The notes beneath the pieces were generated by a model. The model was given only the letters and a program-made list of their open reading frames with translations, did no database searches and was not told the DNA's origin. A DNA stretch of 64,000 nucleotides from contig NZ_BJUL01000003.1 of the NCBI RefSeq assembly GCF_007989605.1, positions 248,001 to 312,000 on the forward strand, read 5' to 3'. A program made the translations under genes and the position numbers. This document shows, piece by piece, positions 53,997 through 63,932 of this stretch; position 1 is the first letter of the stretch; each line of letters starts with the position of its first letter. The DNA comes from Vreelandella venusta. GTDB taxonomy: Bacteria; Pseudomonadota; Gammaproteobacteria; Pseudomonadales; Halomonadaceae.

Positions 53997-54905
53997 CTAA
54001 TTAGCCTCGTTAGCGTCTAGTATATCAACAAGCGCCTCAGCAAAGCGCAGAGCAGATGGCCAGCCTCCCCAGTGCCAATAATCGACGGCTAACGTAGTTG
54101 TGTCTTGGCTAGTTAAAGCGGGCCAATGCTGCCAAATGCCCTGCTCCAGCAAGGTTTGTTGCGTTCCTTCAACGGAGTAAGGGCTTTCCAGCATGATCAC
54201 ATAGTCTTCAAGGCCAAATAGCTGCTCGGCGGTGACGGTGGCAAACCCCCACCGATTGACGTCCCCCTCCCAGGCATTGTTGATTCCCAGTTGTTCCAGC
54301 ACTAACCCTTCCAGGCTGCCTGGGCCATATACCCTGGCGTGGCGCTCATCCATCAGGCTCACTAACACTACCGATTGAGCGCTTCGCTCACTATGTTTGC
54401 GCTGTTCTGCCAACGCCTCAAATTGCGCTTCAACGCCTCTTAGGTAGTCGTTAGCGTGTGCTTGATCACCCGTTAACTCGGCTAACTGCGTCGTTAAGTT
54501 ATTTAGCCGTTGTTGTAGTGCAGGAGGTGTCTCATAAACCACCCACTTTTTTAACGTTGCCAAACGGCTGAGTTGGGGGATTAAGTTGGCATGAGCAGGC
54601 GGTGAGATAAGAATATGCGAAGGCGCAATGTCTTGTATCAACTCGAGGTTAGGTAAGTGGCGGCTACCCAACTCCATAGCAGTAGAAAGCACTTGGGGAT
54701 CGCGCCACCATACGCGATAACCTGAGAGGCCGCCCACGGCTTGGGGCGGTTCTCCCAGGGCTTGCAATGTTTCAGCAATCGCATAGTCCAGTGTAACTAC
54801 TGCCGTGTTAGAAGGTACCTCACCCTGCCCCAACAACTGCGAGGAAACCATCATCAGCATGGCGGACAAAAACCCGCTCGTAGTCTTTTTAATAGGGTGC
54901 GACAT
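53997..54905 (-). CDS. Iron-siderophore ABC transporter substrate-binding protein (FhuD-like)
   Basis: A 302-residue periplasmic protein with an N-terminal signal sequence (about 1-27, SAMLMMVSSQLLGQGE). The pattern VVTLDYAIAETLQALGEPPQAVGG, then LIQDIAPSHILIS and a C-terminal VDYWHWGGWPSALRFAEAL, is typical of FhuD-type binding proteins with a long central helix. It would carry the siderophore taken up by the receptor encoded just upstream. It lies 36 bases behind the receptor gene and is read with it. The permease FhuB is about 7 kb away in the same direction. Confidence 0.88.
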   Translation of the reverse strand: MSHPIKKTTSGFLSAMLMMVSSQLLGQGEVPSNTAVVTLDYAIAETLQALGEPPQAVGGLSGYRVWWRDPQVLSTAMELGSRHLPNLELIQDIAPSHILISPPAHANLIPQLSRLATLKKWVVYETPPALQQRLNNLTTQLAELTGDQAHANDYLRGVEAQFEALAEQRKHSERSAQSVVLVSLMDERHARVYGPGSLEGLVLEQLGINNAWEGDVNRWGFATVTAEQLFGLEDYVIMLESPYSVEGTQQTLLEQGIWQHWPALTSQDTTTLAVDYWHWGGWPSALRFAEALVDILDANEAN

Positions 54906-54941
54906 GCCTAGTTACCTTGGTGTAGCTCAATAAAACTTGCG

Positions 54942-57422
54942 TTAATAACTGAAGGACAAGGTGCCCTGCACAGTACGGTCAGTGCCCCAGTAGCAGCGTG
55001 CGGCGTTGTTGCACTCTCCCACATACTGCTTATCAAATAGATTCTCCACATTGAGACCTACCCGCCAGTTGTCGTTAAAGTCGTAGCCAAGGGAAATATC
55101 AGCGAGGGTCACCGCTTTGGTACTTAAGACATCGCCGTAAGCAAGACTAGCGTCAGGATAAGCATTAGAGCTCCCTAAATAGCGCACACCTAGCCCCACT
55201 TCAGCGCCTTGCATAGCACCTTCCAAGAACTCGTAATTCGCCCACAGCGATGCTTTATGGCGAGGTACTCCGGCTACCTGATTATCTTCATAACGGGGAA
55301 ACGCCACATCCTCAACAATACGTGCATCGGTGTAGGTGTAAGCGACGGCTACGCTAAGCGCATCGTTAATATCGCTAACCAACTCTAACTCGACGCCATT
55401 GGAATCGGTACGCCCCACATTGCGGTAACCACCGATAGCGCTGTCATAGTTAATGTCATTTTTCATCACGATATCGTAGGTCGAAAGCGTAATCGCGGTA
55501 TCCGTGTCAGGAATGTCGTAGCGCAGGCCTAGCTCATACTGGCGTCCAGTAATGGGATCTAGCGGTTCATTAGTGGTGACGGAGACTTGGCGCGCTGGCA
55601 CAAAGGTCGTGGCATAATTCATATAGGGCGATAAGCCGGAGTCGAACTGATACATCAAGCCCGCTTGCCAGCTAAACTCCTCATCAGTCACCGTGAAGCC
55701 ACCACCGGGTGTAAGGTAGTTACTATACTCCGTCTTAGCCGAGTCAAAGCGCCCACCCACTTGGGCAATAAAGCCACCCATTTGGCTATGCAATTGGGAG
55801 TAAATACCGGTTAACGCCTGCACGTCCTCGCCATCCTCAGAACGCTGTAGCGTTTGTGGCGGCGAATTCCACTGGGGGTTAAAGATGTTGATCGACTGAG
55901 GCGTGCTGAACCCCACGTCCTGCGTCTGCGAAAAAGAGGTTCGGTCATATCCAAATCCGGCGAGCCAAGTGTGCTCAACAACATCGTTACCAAATTTGCC
56001 CACTATTCGGTTATCAACTGCCAGCGTTTTGCTATCGTTATCGCGATCACGTCCGTAAGCACCAACTACATTGTCATATCCATCGCCTGGGTAGCTCCAC
56101 CACACCTCCTGACGGTTCACCTGGGAGCGCAAATAGCGCGCGTTTTGTTGGAAACGCCAGCTATCATTGAAAGCGTGCTCATACTCGTAACCTAGCGACC
56201 AGACTTCACGCTCAAAGGTGTCCCATTCAGGGTGACCTAGATTGGTGCTGCTGCTTAGCGTACCTGAAGGATGATCGAGTAGCGTACCTGCCGCAGGAAG
56301 GCCTAATTGCAACTCGCTATCATCTTTCTGGTACATACCCAACACCGTCAGACGGTCTTGATCACTCAACTCAAACGTCAACGAAGGGGCTATGTAGGTA
56401 CGATCATCATTTACGCTATCGATTTGGGTATCCGACTCACGGTGCAGAAATACAACACGCCCCTTTACCGACCCGTCAGTATTCAACGGGCCTGAAATAT
56501 CGGTCGAGATTTGGCGACGGCTATGACTACCATAACTGAGGTTTACTTCTCCCTCATGATCAGCAGTAGGTCGCTTGCTGACTAGATTGACCAACCCACC
56601 CGGTACGTTTTCACCGTAAAGCGCCGACGTAGGTCCTTTAAATACCTCGACGCGTTCCAATCCGTAGGGCTCGGCGGAAGTCGAATAAGCATTAGGCTGA
56701 ACCCGCAGTCCATCTCGGTAGGTACCGTAGCCATAGTCGCGCTGGTTCATGCCACGAATGAAGAAAATGTCACCTGCCAAGCCGTCACCCACAGGAAAAT
56801 CACTCGACGAAATACCGGGCACATAGCTAAGAATATTGCTTAGCGTGCGCGGGTTCTGATCTTCAATACGCTCACGTGTGATGACCGACACCGTGCGCGG
56901 CGTATCCTCAAGGGCGATATCAGCTTTGGTAGCCGTAAGGCTACGCTCTGCTCGGTAGCCATAATCTGGCCCAACAGGAGACGCGCTCAACCAATTGGCT
57001 TCGACCTGAAGCACCGGTAACGTCTCATTAGTGGCTCCCGCTTCCAACCGGTAACTACCATCCCCCTGCAGGGCTGCCGTTAAACCCGCTCCATCCAACA
57101 ACCGCCCCAGCCCTTCATCAACGCTGTACTGACCTTGCAGGCCAGGGCTTTGGCGCCCTTCTCCCAGCTCGCCAGCGCCACTAATAAACACACCCGCCTG
57201 GGCAGCGAAGCGGTTAATTGCCGTGCTAACCGGACCGCTGGCAATATCATAGTGGCGTGCTTGCTGCTGAGTGACTTGAGCCATGGCGGGTAGTGCCAGC
57301 AGTGGCGTGGCTAACAAACCTACAGTAGCTAGATGAACCGCCAGAGCGAGTGCGCGGCGACGTCTTGGAAACAGACGAGTAGTGGTAAGCGATGGAGGTA
57401 ATACGGTGCGTTGCTGTGGCAT
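54942..57422 (-). CDS. TonB-dependent siderophore receptor with STN signalling domain
   Basis: An 826-residue outer-membrane transducer. Order: long basic signal peptide (about 1-48); STN domain (about 55-125, YDIASGPVSTAINRFAAQAG and GQYSVDEGLGRLL); a TonB-box-like ETLPVLQV; plug with LEDTPRTVSVITRERI and VFKGPTSALYGENVPGG; and a 22-strand barrel ending with a C-terminal Phe/Tyr (LSFSY). The STN domain means it signals through FecR to FecI, both encoded just upstream. The ligand is probably a hydroxamate because FhuB, FhuD-like and FhuF genes are near. AAGGGGAA lies before the ATG and is part of an 11-bp inverted repeat. Confidence 0.93.
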   Translation of the reverse strand: MPQQRTVLPPSLTTTRLFPRRRRALALAVHLATVGLLATPLLALPAMAQVTQQQARHYDIASGPVSTAINRFAAQAGVFISGAGELGEGRQSPGLQGQYSVDEGLGRLLDGAGLTAALQGDGSYRLEAGATNETLPVLQVEANWLSASPVGPDYGYRAERSLTATKADIALEDTPRTVSVITRERIEDQNPRTLSNILSYVPGISSSDFPVGDGLAGDIFFIRGMNQRDYGYGTYRDGLRVQPNAYSTSAEPYGLERVEVFKGPTSALYGENVPGGLVNLVSKRPTADHEGEVNLSYGSHSRRQISTDISGPLNTDGSVKGRVVFLHRESDTQIDSVNDDRTYIAPSLTFELSDQDRLTVLGMYQKDDSELQLGLPAAGTLLDHPSGTLSSSTNLGHPEWDTFEREVWSLGYEYEHAFNDSWRFQQNARYLRSQVNRQEVWWSYPGDGYDNVVGAYGRDRDNDSKTLAVDNRIVGKFGNDVVEHTWLAGFGYDRTSFSQTQDVGFSTPQSINIFNPQWNSPPQTLQRSEDGEDVQALTGIYSQLHSQMGGFIAQVGGRFDSAKTEYSNYLTPGGGFTVTDEEFSWQAGLMYQFDSGLSPYMNYATTFVPARQVSVTTNEPLDPITGRQYELGLRYDIPDTDTAITLSTYDIVMKNDINYDSAIGGYRNVGRTDSNGVELELVSDINDALSVAVAYTYTDARIVEDVAFPRYEDNQVAGVPRHKASLWANYEFLEGAMQGAEVGLGVRYLGSSNAYPDASLAYGDVLSTKAVTLADISLGYDFNDNWRVGLNVENLFDKQYVGECNNAARCYWGTDRTVQGTLSFSY

Positions 57423-57424
57423 AT

Positions 57425-57494
57425 TGGTTCCCCTTGCAGATACGTTTTAAGTGCTTATAAAGGGGAATCGAACCAGTGCGAAAAAGGGGAACCA
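57425..57494 (-). promoter_or_regulatory. 11-bp inverted repeat covering the receptor's ribosome binding site
   Basis: TGGTTCCCCTT and AAGGGGAACCA are perfect complements 48 bases apart (plus-strand 57425-57435 and 57484-57494). In the receptor mRNA the second arm is the Shine-Dalgarno sequence itself. A related copy, GATTCCCCTTT, lies between the arms. A possible ECF-type -10 (CGTATC, 57444-57439 on the minus strand) also lies inside. Confidence 0.5.
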
Positions 57495-57517
57495 GCAAAA
57501 CCAATTTTTTTCTCTTT

Positions 57518-58543
57518 TTATTCCTCGCTGAAGCTTGTTTCGTCTGCCTCTATTTTGATCCACCAGGGCATGATTTGGCGCACCTTCACCGATAGTGTGG
57601 TCTCGACCATGTTCAGGGTGCGCTCTAAATCATCGAGCGGGAAAGCGCCAAGTAGGGTGAGGTTCGCCACCTCTGGGTCGACCTCTAGGCGGCCGTGGTG
57701 ATGACGGCTAAGCGCCGCGGCAAAGTTCTTAAGCGACATGTTCTCGGCTAACAGAACGCCGTTGGCCCAGGCTTCCCGACGGCCTTCAGCAGGGGTGAGT
57801 TCCCCGATACGGCCTTCAGTGTAGTGAGCTTGCTGCCCGGCATTGACTACCTGCCGCTGGCTTGCATGCAGAGCATCGCCCTGAGTCTGGATAGCCACAG
57901 CGCCATCAAACACCGCCAGCAACTCACCTGAAGGCTGTTCACCCACGCTAAAACGCGTGCCCAAGGGCGTGAGACGTGCACTGCGGGTATCCAGGTAAAA
58001 TGGTCGCTGGGTGTCTTTGCCAGTCGCTATCAGCACTTCACCTGTCACCAGCGCCAAGCGGCGCTGCTCTTGATCGTAATCAACATTGAGTGCTGAAGCG
58101 CTGCTCAGCCAGACCTGGGTGCCATCTTCCAGCACGATATGAGTGATTTCACCGGTGGCGGTGTGATAATCAGCGCCCCACTGCTGTACTAGCCGTGGCA
58201 ACGGCGTGCTTTGCCACAGCGCGGCGGAGAGTACAGAGACCAGCGCAATGCTTGCTAGCCCTCCCAGCAGGTGGCGACGCCCTCGCCGCCGTTGGCGCGC
58301 CAAATTAATCACGCTGTTCGCGGCTTGCCACTCATCCTTTTCCAAGCTGTCAGCGAAGCGGCGGCTGACACCTTCCACTTGCTGCCAAGCCCAACGATGA
58401 GTGTCGTTGGCATCTCGCCATGCCTGCCAGCGTTGGCGTTCTGTTGCCGGCATCTCACCTGCTTGCCACTCGGCAAACCACTCAGCGGCCTCTGCCAATG
58501 CACGGCGTTTGGCGGCTTCATCGGCGCTAACCGCAGAAGCCAT
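57518..58543 (-). CDS. FecR-family sigma factor regulator
   Basis: A 341-residue inner-membrane signalling protein. The N-terminal cytoplasmic part has EAAEWFAEWQAGEMPATERQ and WRDANDTHRWAWQQVE, the usual anti-sigma region. One helix follows near 90-110 (LLGGLASIALVSVLSAAL), then a periplasmic FecR domain with TGEITHIVLEDGTQVWLSS and SALNVDYDQEQRRL. It relays receptor occupancy to FecI. Its ATG follows directly after the fecI stop (TAA-ATG), so the two are translationally coupled. Confidence 0.93.
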   Translation of the reverse strand: MASAVSADEAAKRRALAEAAEWFAEWQAGEMPATERQRWQAWRDANDTHRWAWQQVEGVSRRFADSLEKDEWQAANSVINLARQRRRGRRHLLGGLASIALVSVLSAALWQSTPLPRLVQQWGADYHTATGEITHIVLEDGTQVWLSSASALNVDYDQEQRRLALVTGEVLIATGKDTQRPFYLDTRSARLTPLGTRFSVGEQPSGELLAVFDGAVAIQTQGDALHASQRQVVNAGQQAHYTEGRIGELTPAEGRREAWANGVLLAENMSLKNFAAALSRHHHGRLEVDPEVANLTLLGAFPLDDLERTLNMVETTLSVKVRQIMPWWIKIEADETSFSEE

Positions 58544-59098
58544 TTAGAGGCTCGCCTCGAAGCCCGCTTCGATCAACGCGCACTGCAGCATGGCCTGGGC
58601 CATATATTTTTTGACCATACGCTCGGAAACTCCCAGCTCCTCAGCAATCTGCCGATAGGGTTTACCGTGTAGCTGCGAGGCCAAAAAGGCGCTAGCGACT
58701 TTCTCGGGTAGCCGCGCCAGCATGCGGTCGATTTCGCACAGTGTTTCGATGACGATTTGCTGGTGTTCGGCAGAGGGCAAATTCATCTCGGCGCTGGCCG
58801 CTAGGGCTTGCTGCCAGGCACGCTCAATATCCTGCCGACGCCAATGATCCACGCATAGCCCTTTGGCCATGCGACTGAGGTAGGCTCTGGCGCCTTCGAA
58901 ACTATCCAAATGGCGAGGCGTTTTCAGCAGCCGCACAAACGCATCCTGCGCCAGATCCGCCGCCGACTCACTACATCCCAACCGCTGGCTGAGCAACTGC
59001 TGCAACCAAGGCTGATGGTGGTGATATAACTGACCGAGGGAGTTTCGACAGCCGGTATGGTAAGCCACAGGCTCGGCTGTTCGGGATGCCGCCGCCAT
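58544..59098 (-). CDS. ECF sigma factor, FecI type
   Basis: A 184-residue sigma factor. Region 2 shows SAADLAQDAFVRLLKTPRHL and YLSRMAKGLCVDHWRR; region 4 shows LHGKPYRQIAEELGVSERMV and KKYMAQAMLQC, all typical of iron-starvation ECF factors. It should direct transcription of the receptor gene downstream of fecR. A Fur box lies 21-41 bases before the start. GAGG stands about 11 bases upstream of the ATG. Confidence 0.93.
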   Translation of the reverse strand: MAAASRTAEPVAYHTGCRNSLGQLYHHHQPWLQQLLSQRLGCSESAADLAQDAFVRLLKTPRHLDSFEGARAYLSRMAKGLCVDHWRRQDIERAWQQALAASAEMNLPSAEHQQIVIETLCEIDRMLARLPEKVASAFLASQLHGKPYRQIAEELGVSERMVKKYMAQAMLQCALIEAGFEASL

Positions 59099-59118
59099 AT
59101 AAAAAGTGCCTCACTTAT

Positions 59119-59139
59119 TCGAAAATGATTCTTATTCTT
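59119..59139 (-). promoter_or_regulatory. Fur box upstream of fecI
   Basis: On the minus strand GAATAAGAATCATTTTC resembles the Fur pattern GATAATGATAATCATTATC, with an A/T-rich flank. Iron repression of fecI is expected. Confidence 0.7.
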
Positions 59140-59288
59140 TTTCAATTCACAAGCGGTGTCAATGCACAGTGCTCAACGAACCTCCCCACTTTGAGATATA
59201 ACACCCTGCAAAATACTTCCCACCAACAACACCAGTACCACTACCGACGCCATGCACAACGCCAGCATGGTGAACATGCTCGAATAAC

Positions 59289-59399
59289 AAAGTGGCATTG
59301 GCTCTGGAAAAATTGGACGCCGGAAGCGCCAAATTCTGGCTATCCATGCAGATCAATTATGACCTCTTTCAGCTTCACCATAATCAGGGCGAGGCTTAG
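59289..59399 (+). pseudogene. Remnant of a HigA/VapI-type antitoxin (C-terminal part)
   Basis: In this frame the translation runs KVALALEKLDAGSAKFWL, then SMQINYDLFQLHHNQGEA, ending in TAG. It follows the C-terminus of HigA-family antitoxins (xxALRLxKAxGxSxEFWLxLQxxYDL). Upstream in the same frame is a stop at 59271-59273 and no helix-turn-helix. No toxin gene is nearby. The rest of the 353-base gap has no supported gene. This is probably a relic of a lost toxin-antitoxin pair. Confidence 0.65.
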
Positions 59400-59451
59400 C
59401 CGAGCGATACCACGCACTAAATTAATAACGCTAAGCGACTCACATCAATAA

Positions 59452-61110
59452 CTACCCACTCACCCTTGCCACCGCATCGCGGCTGGCCGCTTCGCGTTGC
59501 TCACCGGTGAGTTCGACCAACTGTCCCTGGCGCATTTCCAGCAGCCGATCGGCCTGGTCGAAGTAATGGTCGTCATGGCTAATCACCACCAACGTCTTGC
59601 CCAGCGCTCGTAGCTGGGGTAGTAGCTCGCGGTAAAATACCCGCCGGAACTGTGGGTCCTGGTCGGCGGCCCACTCGTCCAGCAGCAATAGGTCGCGCTG
59701 CTCCGCAACGGCCAGCAGCATTGCTAAGCGCTTACGCTGGCCCTGGGAGAGGTTGGCGTTGGTGACCCGGTCACCATCAAAGTCGAGTTTAGTATGCATG
59801 CCCAGAGCTTTTAGCCACTCTTCTATCAGCATCGCGTCGGGTGATTCCCCCGCAGGCCCCATCAAGCGGTCAAATAGATGCAAATCGGTATAGATGGCGG
59901 AGAAGTGCTGGCGATAGGTCTTCCAATCTTCCTCCTGCAGCGGCCTGCCATCGACCCGAACACAGCCGCTTTGCGGCTGATAAAGCCCAGTCAACAGCCT
60001 CGCCAAGGTGGATTTGCCACTGCCATTGCCGCCGATCAGAAACACCACCTCGCCACGCTTTAAGGTCAGGTCAATAGGCCCAATGGCGAAGCCCGAGCGC
60101 GCTTCTTCGGTGGGATAACGGTAGGTGATCTGTTCCAGCATTACCTCTTGCCAGTCGTGGCGCTGCTTGCCGCTATCGAAGGAATCGCGGTGTTCCGCTA
60201 GATCCAGCGCGCTAATTTTCTCGAAGGCTACTCGCGCGTTGATCAGCGGTGGAAAGGCACCAATGGCTTGAATTAGCGGCGCGCGTAGAAATAAAAGCGT
60301 AAGTGAGAAGGTGGTGGCCACTTGCGCTGATGCCCAACCCAGGCCGTTGGCCAGGAAAAACACCACGCCAATGGCCCCCAACATCATGATATTAAACCAG
60401 TTGACCGCGCTAAGATGGTAGGTATCACCACGAATGATATGGTGCCGATACGCTTCCGCGTCAGGTGTGTAAACGTCACGGTACAACCACTCGGCCCGGT
60501 CACGGTTAAGCGCCAGCTCTTTGCGCCCTTCAATGACCGACTGATAGTCCGCGTAGAGGCGGTCTTCTGAATCCCTCAGCTTGGCCATATGCCGATACAC
60601 TTTCGCCACCAAGCGCATGCCGACCAGGATAGTAAAAATCACCCACAGCGCCGTCACCATTAGCATCGTTGGTGAAAGCCAAACCAAATAAGCAGTGGCA
60701 CCCACCGTCAAAACACCACCCTGCACCAATTCTGGCAAGCGCACAAAGGCCACGGTGATATAGCGCACATCGCTGGATAAGCTGGCCAATAAACGTGCGC
60801 TGCCAATCTGCTCAATACGCTCGATATCGGTATCCAAGATACGTTTGATCAACTGCCCCCGCAGCCGGTAGACAAAGTGGTGTCCCAAGGTGGTCAAGGC
60901 TAATTGCGAAGCTAGAGTAATCGCCAGCAACAACGCCACTAAGCCCAGGAATTCTGGCAGGATGCGCCATGGATCGGTAAAGGTGCCCAACAGCCGCTGA
61001 TTGATAAAGGCGATAACACCGATGCCCAACCCCGCACTGGCCAAACTAAGTAGCACCACGGCCACAAATGGCCAGCGATAATCGCGCCATATAATCTTGA
61101 ACAGCTCCAT
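59452..61110 (-). CDS. Cyclic peptide/siderophore ABC exporter (YojI/PvdE-SyrD type)
   Basis: A 552-residue fused permease and ATPase. Six membrane helices lie in about 10-310; the ATPase has Walker [16 protein letters not shown], signature [15 protein letters not shown], Walker [18 protein letters not shown] and the H-loop VVISHDDH. The departure of the signature from LSGGQ to LSQGQ and the WAADQDP segment are typical of this group, which exports peptides or siderophores to the periplasm. With no biosynthesis gene in the window, it may recycle or expel used siderophore. AGGAGG stands before 61110, chosen as start. It follows fhuF on the same strand. Confidence 0.88.
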   Translation of the reverse strand: MELFKIIWRDYRWPFVAVVLLSLASAGLGIGVIAFINQRLLGTFTDPWRILPEFLGLVALLLAITLASQLALTTLGHHFVYRLRGQLIKRILDTDIERIEQIGSARLLASLSSDVRYITVAFVRLPELVQGGVLTVGATAYLVWLSPTMLMVTALWVIFTILVGMRLVAKVYRHMAKLRDSEDRLYADYQSVIEGRKELALNRDRAEWLYRDVYTPDAEAYRHHIIRGDTYHLSAVNWFNIMMLGAIGVVFFLANGLGWASAQVATTFSLTLLFLRAPLIQAIGAFPPLINARVAFEKISALDLAEHRDSFDSGKQRHDWQEVMLEQITYRYPTEEARSGFAIGPIDLTLKRGEVVFLIGGNGSGKSTLARLLTGLYQPQSGCVRVDGRPLQEEDWKTYRQHFSAIYTDLHLFDRLMGPAGESPDAMLIEEWLKALGMHTKLDFDGDRVTNANLSQGQRKRLAMLLAVAEQRDLLLLDEWAADQDPQFRRVFYRELLPQLRALGKTLVVISHDDHYFDQADRLLEMRQGQLVELTGEQREAASRDAVARVSG

Positions 61111-61155
61111 GTGCAGGGCCTCCTGGCACTTCAAAAGTTAGCCGATATTTAAAAG

Positions 61156-61935
61156 CTAGCGTTGGCGTTTGGCTGGCTTATTCTCGGGTTTTAACGGGCA
61201 AGCGCCGCACAGCGGCTCGCCGGGCAGCCGATATTTAATGCAGCATAGACGCCGCACTCGAGCCGGGGTTTCACCGCCCAATTCCAGATAACGCACCGGT
61301 TGATAGAGCGGGTTGCGCCGCCCGTCAGGCAAAGTCTTGGTATCGAGATAATTCAGCAGCGGCTCACCCGCACCAGTGAAGTCTGGATGCCGCGAGCAGG
61401 TCTTGCCCACAAACTCCACATAGTGACCAAGATTGCTCCAGAACACTTTGGCAGAAAGCCCGGAGACCTCGGCCAACGCCTCGATAAGCGGCGCACAGTG
61501 GTCATCGAATAGGCTGCTAAAGCGTGCCTGGAGCGCTTTTGAGGTCAACGGCACACCACCATGCGGCAGCCAAATGCGCGTCGTCTGACCGTGATCACCT
61601 AACGCCAGCCGCAGCTCACCCCCGCCGACTGGCAGTTCATAGCCCAGCAGTAGATTGGCCACCAATGTCGGAATCGCGACACTGCTGAAATGAAATTTCG
61701 ACCATATCGAAGCGGCGGCCAGAAAATCAGCATCGTCACCGTGGTATCGGCAGTAACGCGATAGCTGGGCGAAGAGCACGTCATTATCCAGCAGTTCAGT
61801 AGCCGCCAATGTCGTCTCATCAGGCTGACCAAACGCAGGTGCCTTTAAGTTATCCAATGGCGGCTGACGATAGAGCGCCAACAAGGCGTCTGCTGGATTC
61901 GTCGCTGCCGCTAGCACGCTCGCCGCTTCGCTCAT
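61156..61935 (-). CDS. fhuF: Siderophore-iron reductase FhuF
   Basis: A 259-residue cytoplasmic [2Fe-2S] protein that reduces ferric iron in hydroxamate siderophores after import. The cluster motif is C231-C232-x10-C243-x2-C246, near the C-terminus in the form [17 protein letters not shown]. Further family features are [15 protein letters not shown] and the [13 protein letters not shown] stretch. The start at 61935 overlaps the fhuB stop in an ATGA junction, so translation is coupled; a longer frame to 61953 is not needed. The position directly behind fhuB supports the role. Confidence 0.93.
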   Translation of the reverse strand: MSEAASVLAAATNPADALLALYRQPPLDNLKAPAFGQPDETTLAATELLDNDVLFAQLSRYCRYHGDDADFLAAASIWSKFHFSSVAIPTLVANLLLGYELPVGGGELRLALGDHGQTTRIWLPHGGVPLTSKALQARFSSLFDDHCAPLIEALAEVSGLSAKVFWSNLGHYVEFVGKTCSRHPDFTGAGEPLLNYLDTKTLPDGRRNPLYQPVRYLELGGETPARVRRLCCIKYRLPGEPLCGACPLKPENKPAKRQR

Positions 61936-63932
61936 AGCCGCCGCAGCCCCCACATAAAGTAAGCGCCGCCAATCAGGGAGGCGACCAAGCCGGCCGGTAT
62001 TTCATAAGGGAAAATAATCTGCCGGCCGACCCAATCCGCCAGCACCATCAGCAGCATACCGATCAACGCCGCACCCAGCAGATGCTGCCCTGCCCGGGAG
62101 AAGCCCACCAAACGCGCCATATGCGGCGCTAACAAGCCAATAAATGACAGCGGCCCAACCACCAAGGTGGCGCAGGCGGTGAGTAGCGCCACCAGCAACA
62201 GCAGCGCCAGGCGAGCACGGTTCAGCGTTACCCCAAGCGCTTTGGCCGTCGGTGCGCCTAACGGCATGATATCAAGCCAACGGGTAAACGGCAGCGTGAC
62301 CAGTGCCAGTACGGCGGCAATACCGCCGACGACAACGGCGTTGGTGATATCCACATAGTAGGTAGAGCCCGCCAGCCAAGCGATCACCTGCTGACCGCGC
62401 GGATCGCCACCCGCCAGCATCACGCTACGCACCGCATCAAACAGGGCGCTGACAGCTACCCCGGTAAGCAGCAAGCGCTCGGGGAGATAGCCGCTTTTTC
62501 GGTTGATACCCACCAGCACCAGCAGCGTCGCGAAAGCCCCCAGGGTACCCACGCCAATCAGCATCATATTGGTGGGCGCGGGTAATAGGAAAATCCCCAG
62601 AATCAGTGCAATGGCACAGCCACCGCTGATACCCAAGACTTCAGGGCTGGCCATGGGATTGGCGGAAAGGCGCTGCAGAATCGTTCCGGCAATTGCCAGC
62701 ATTAGCCCACTCGCCGCTGCCGCCATTACCCGCGGCATGCGCCACTGCATCACGTTCCAGTTATCCGGCGACAGTAAATACCAGCCATCAACCCCCTGCC
62801 CCACCAGCAAGCCAAGTAATGTGGCGCCTAGTAGCGCGAGGAGTAACCCCGTCGCCAAACGGGAAGGCGCTGGATGGCGATGAGCAAAAACGCCCGCCCC
62901 TTTTGGTGGTTGATCACCCCGCAGTTTCAAACGTGGAATCAGCCACATTAACAGCGGCGCCCCCAGGGCACCGGTAATCGCCCCAGTGGGTATAAAGGCC
63001 GCCACCATGCCACCGAAATGTTGCAGCAGCAGATCAGTGGTGGCCAACAACACAGCTCCTAGCAGCGTCGACCAAAGCAGCCGTGGCCCTAAGCGGCGCG
63101 CACCGGCCATGCGCACAATATTAGGCGCAGCCAAGCCGATAAAACCGATGATACCGACCACGCTGACAATGCTACCGGTAATAAATACCGCCAGCCCCAT
63201 CCCTGCAAAGCGCAGATAGGTCAGCGAGACGCCTAGGCTCTTGGCGCTGGCATCGTCCAGTTCTAGCACCGCCAAAGGGCGCAGTAGAAACCAGGCTGCC
63301 ACGCAGCTAATTGCCAATCGTGGCCAGAGAACTGCCACGCCATCCCAACCGTTTTGTGCCAGCGACCCCGCGCCCCAAATCAGCAGCCCTGAGAGCGCTT
63401 CGTGGTTAAACAGCAGCAGCGCCGTAGAGAGCGCCCCTAAGTACAGATTAACCACCAAGCCCGCCAGCACCACTACGATCGGCGCCAGCCCGCGCCGCCA
63501 GGAAAGCAAGAAAACTAACCCAACCGCCAGCGCCCCACCCACTAAGGCGACCCATTCACGCCCGGCGACAAGCAGCCCCGGCGCCAGCAAAGTAGCAGTC
63601 ATCAACGCCAGGTTGGCGCCCGACGCCACCCCTAGGGTGGTGGGCGAGGCCAGCGGATTGCGCAGCACTTGCTGCATCAGCACACCCGCTAGCCCCAAGC
63701 CGCCCCCAGCTAGCAGCGCAATCGAGAGGCGCGGCCACCACGCATAGTGAAGCAACAACTCGTCAACATTCTCAAAGGAGGGCACCACTAACGCCTGCAA
63801 CCCCAGTATAAAACCGCCCTGCCCCTGCAGACCTAGCCAAAACAGCACCACCATCGGCAAGCTAAGCAGCAGGCAAGCTTTTGCAGGCGACATCCCCCCC
63901 ATTCGCTGGGTAACTTGCGCAGCGCTTAGCAT
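61932..63932 (-). CDS. fhuB: Fe3+-hydroxamate ABC transporter permease FhuB (fused, two FecCD halves)
   Basis: A 666-residue inner-membrane permease of two FecCD-type halves in one chain, as in FhuB. The first half has [22 protein letters not shown] and [18 protein letters not shown]; the second has [21 protein letters not shown] and [18 protein letters not shown], where the conserved Gly-loop contacts the ATPase. About 20 helices are predicted. The start at 63932 has AAAGG about nine bases upstream; the frame stays open to the right edge, so an earlier start or a fusion with upstream sequence cannot be excluded. fhuF is coupled behind it. Confidence 0.93.
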   Translation of the reverse strand: MLSAAQVTQRMGGMSPAKACLLLSLPMVVLFWLGLQGQGGFILGLQALVVPSFENVDELLLHYAWWPRLSIALLAGGGLGLAGVLMQQVLRNPLASPTTLGVASGANLALMTATLLAPGLLVAGREWVALVGGALAVGLVFLLSWRRGLAPIVVVLAGLVVNLYLGALSTALLLFNHEALSGLLIWGAGSLAQNGWDGVAVLWPRLAISCVAAWFLLRPLAVLELDDASAKSLGVSLTYLRFAGMGLAVFITGSIVSVVGIIGFIGLAAPNIVRMAGARRLGPRLLWSTLLGAVLLATTDLLLQHFGGMVAAFIPTGAITGALGAPLLMWLIPRLKLRGDQPPKGAGVFAHRHPAPSRLATGLLLALLGATLLGLLVGQGVDGWYLLSPDNWNVMQWRMPRVMAAAASGLMLAIAGTILQRLSANPMASPEVLGISGGCAIALILGIFLLPAPTNMMLIGVGTLGAFATLLVLVGINRKSGYLPERLLLTGVAVSALFDAVRSVMLAGGDPRGQQVIAWLAGSTYYVDITNAVVVGGIAAVLALVTLPFTRWLDIMPLGAPTAKALGVTLNRARLALLLLVALLTACATLVVGPLSFIGLLAPHMARLVGFSRAGQHLLGAALIGMLLMVLADWVGRQIIFPYEIPAGLVASLIGGAYFMWGLRRL

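Noticed and set aside
59159..59356. 65-residue minus-strand frame opposite the HigA relic
   Set aside because: Composition looks like a shadow of the relic; no ribosome binding site.
62167..63747. Several plus-strand frames of 60-168 residues opposite fhuB
   Set aside because: They are antisense shadows in GC-rich coding sequence, rich in Ala/Ser/Pro/Thr, without start signals.
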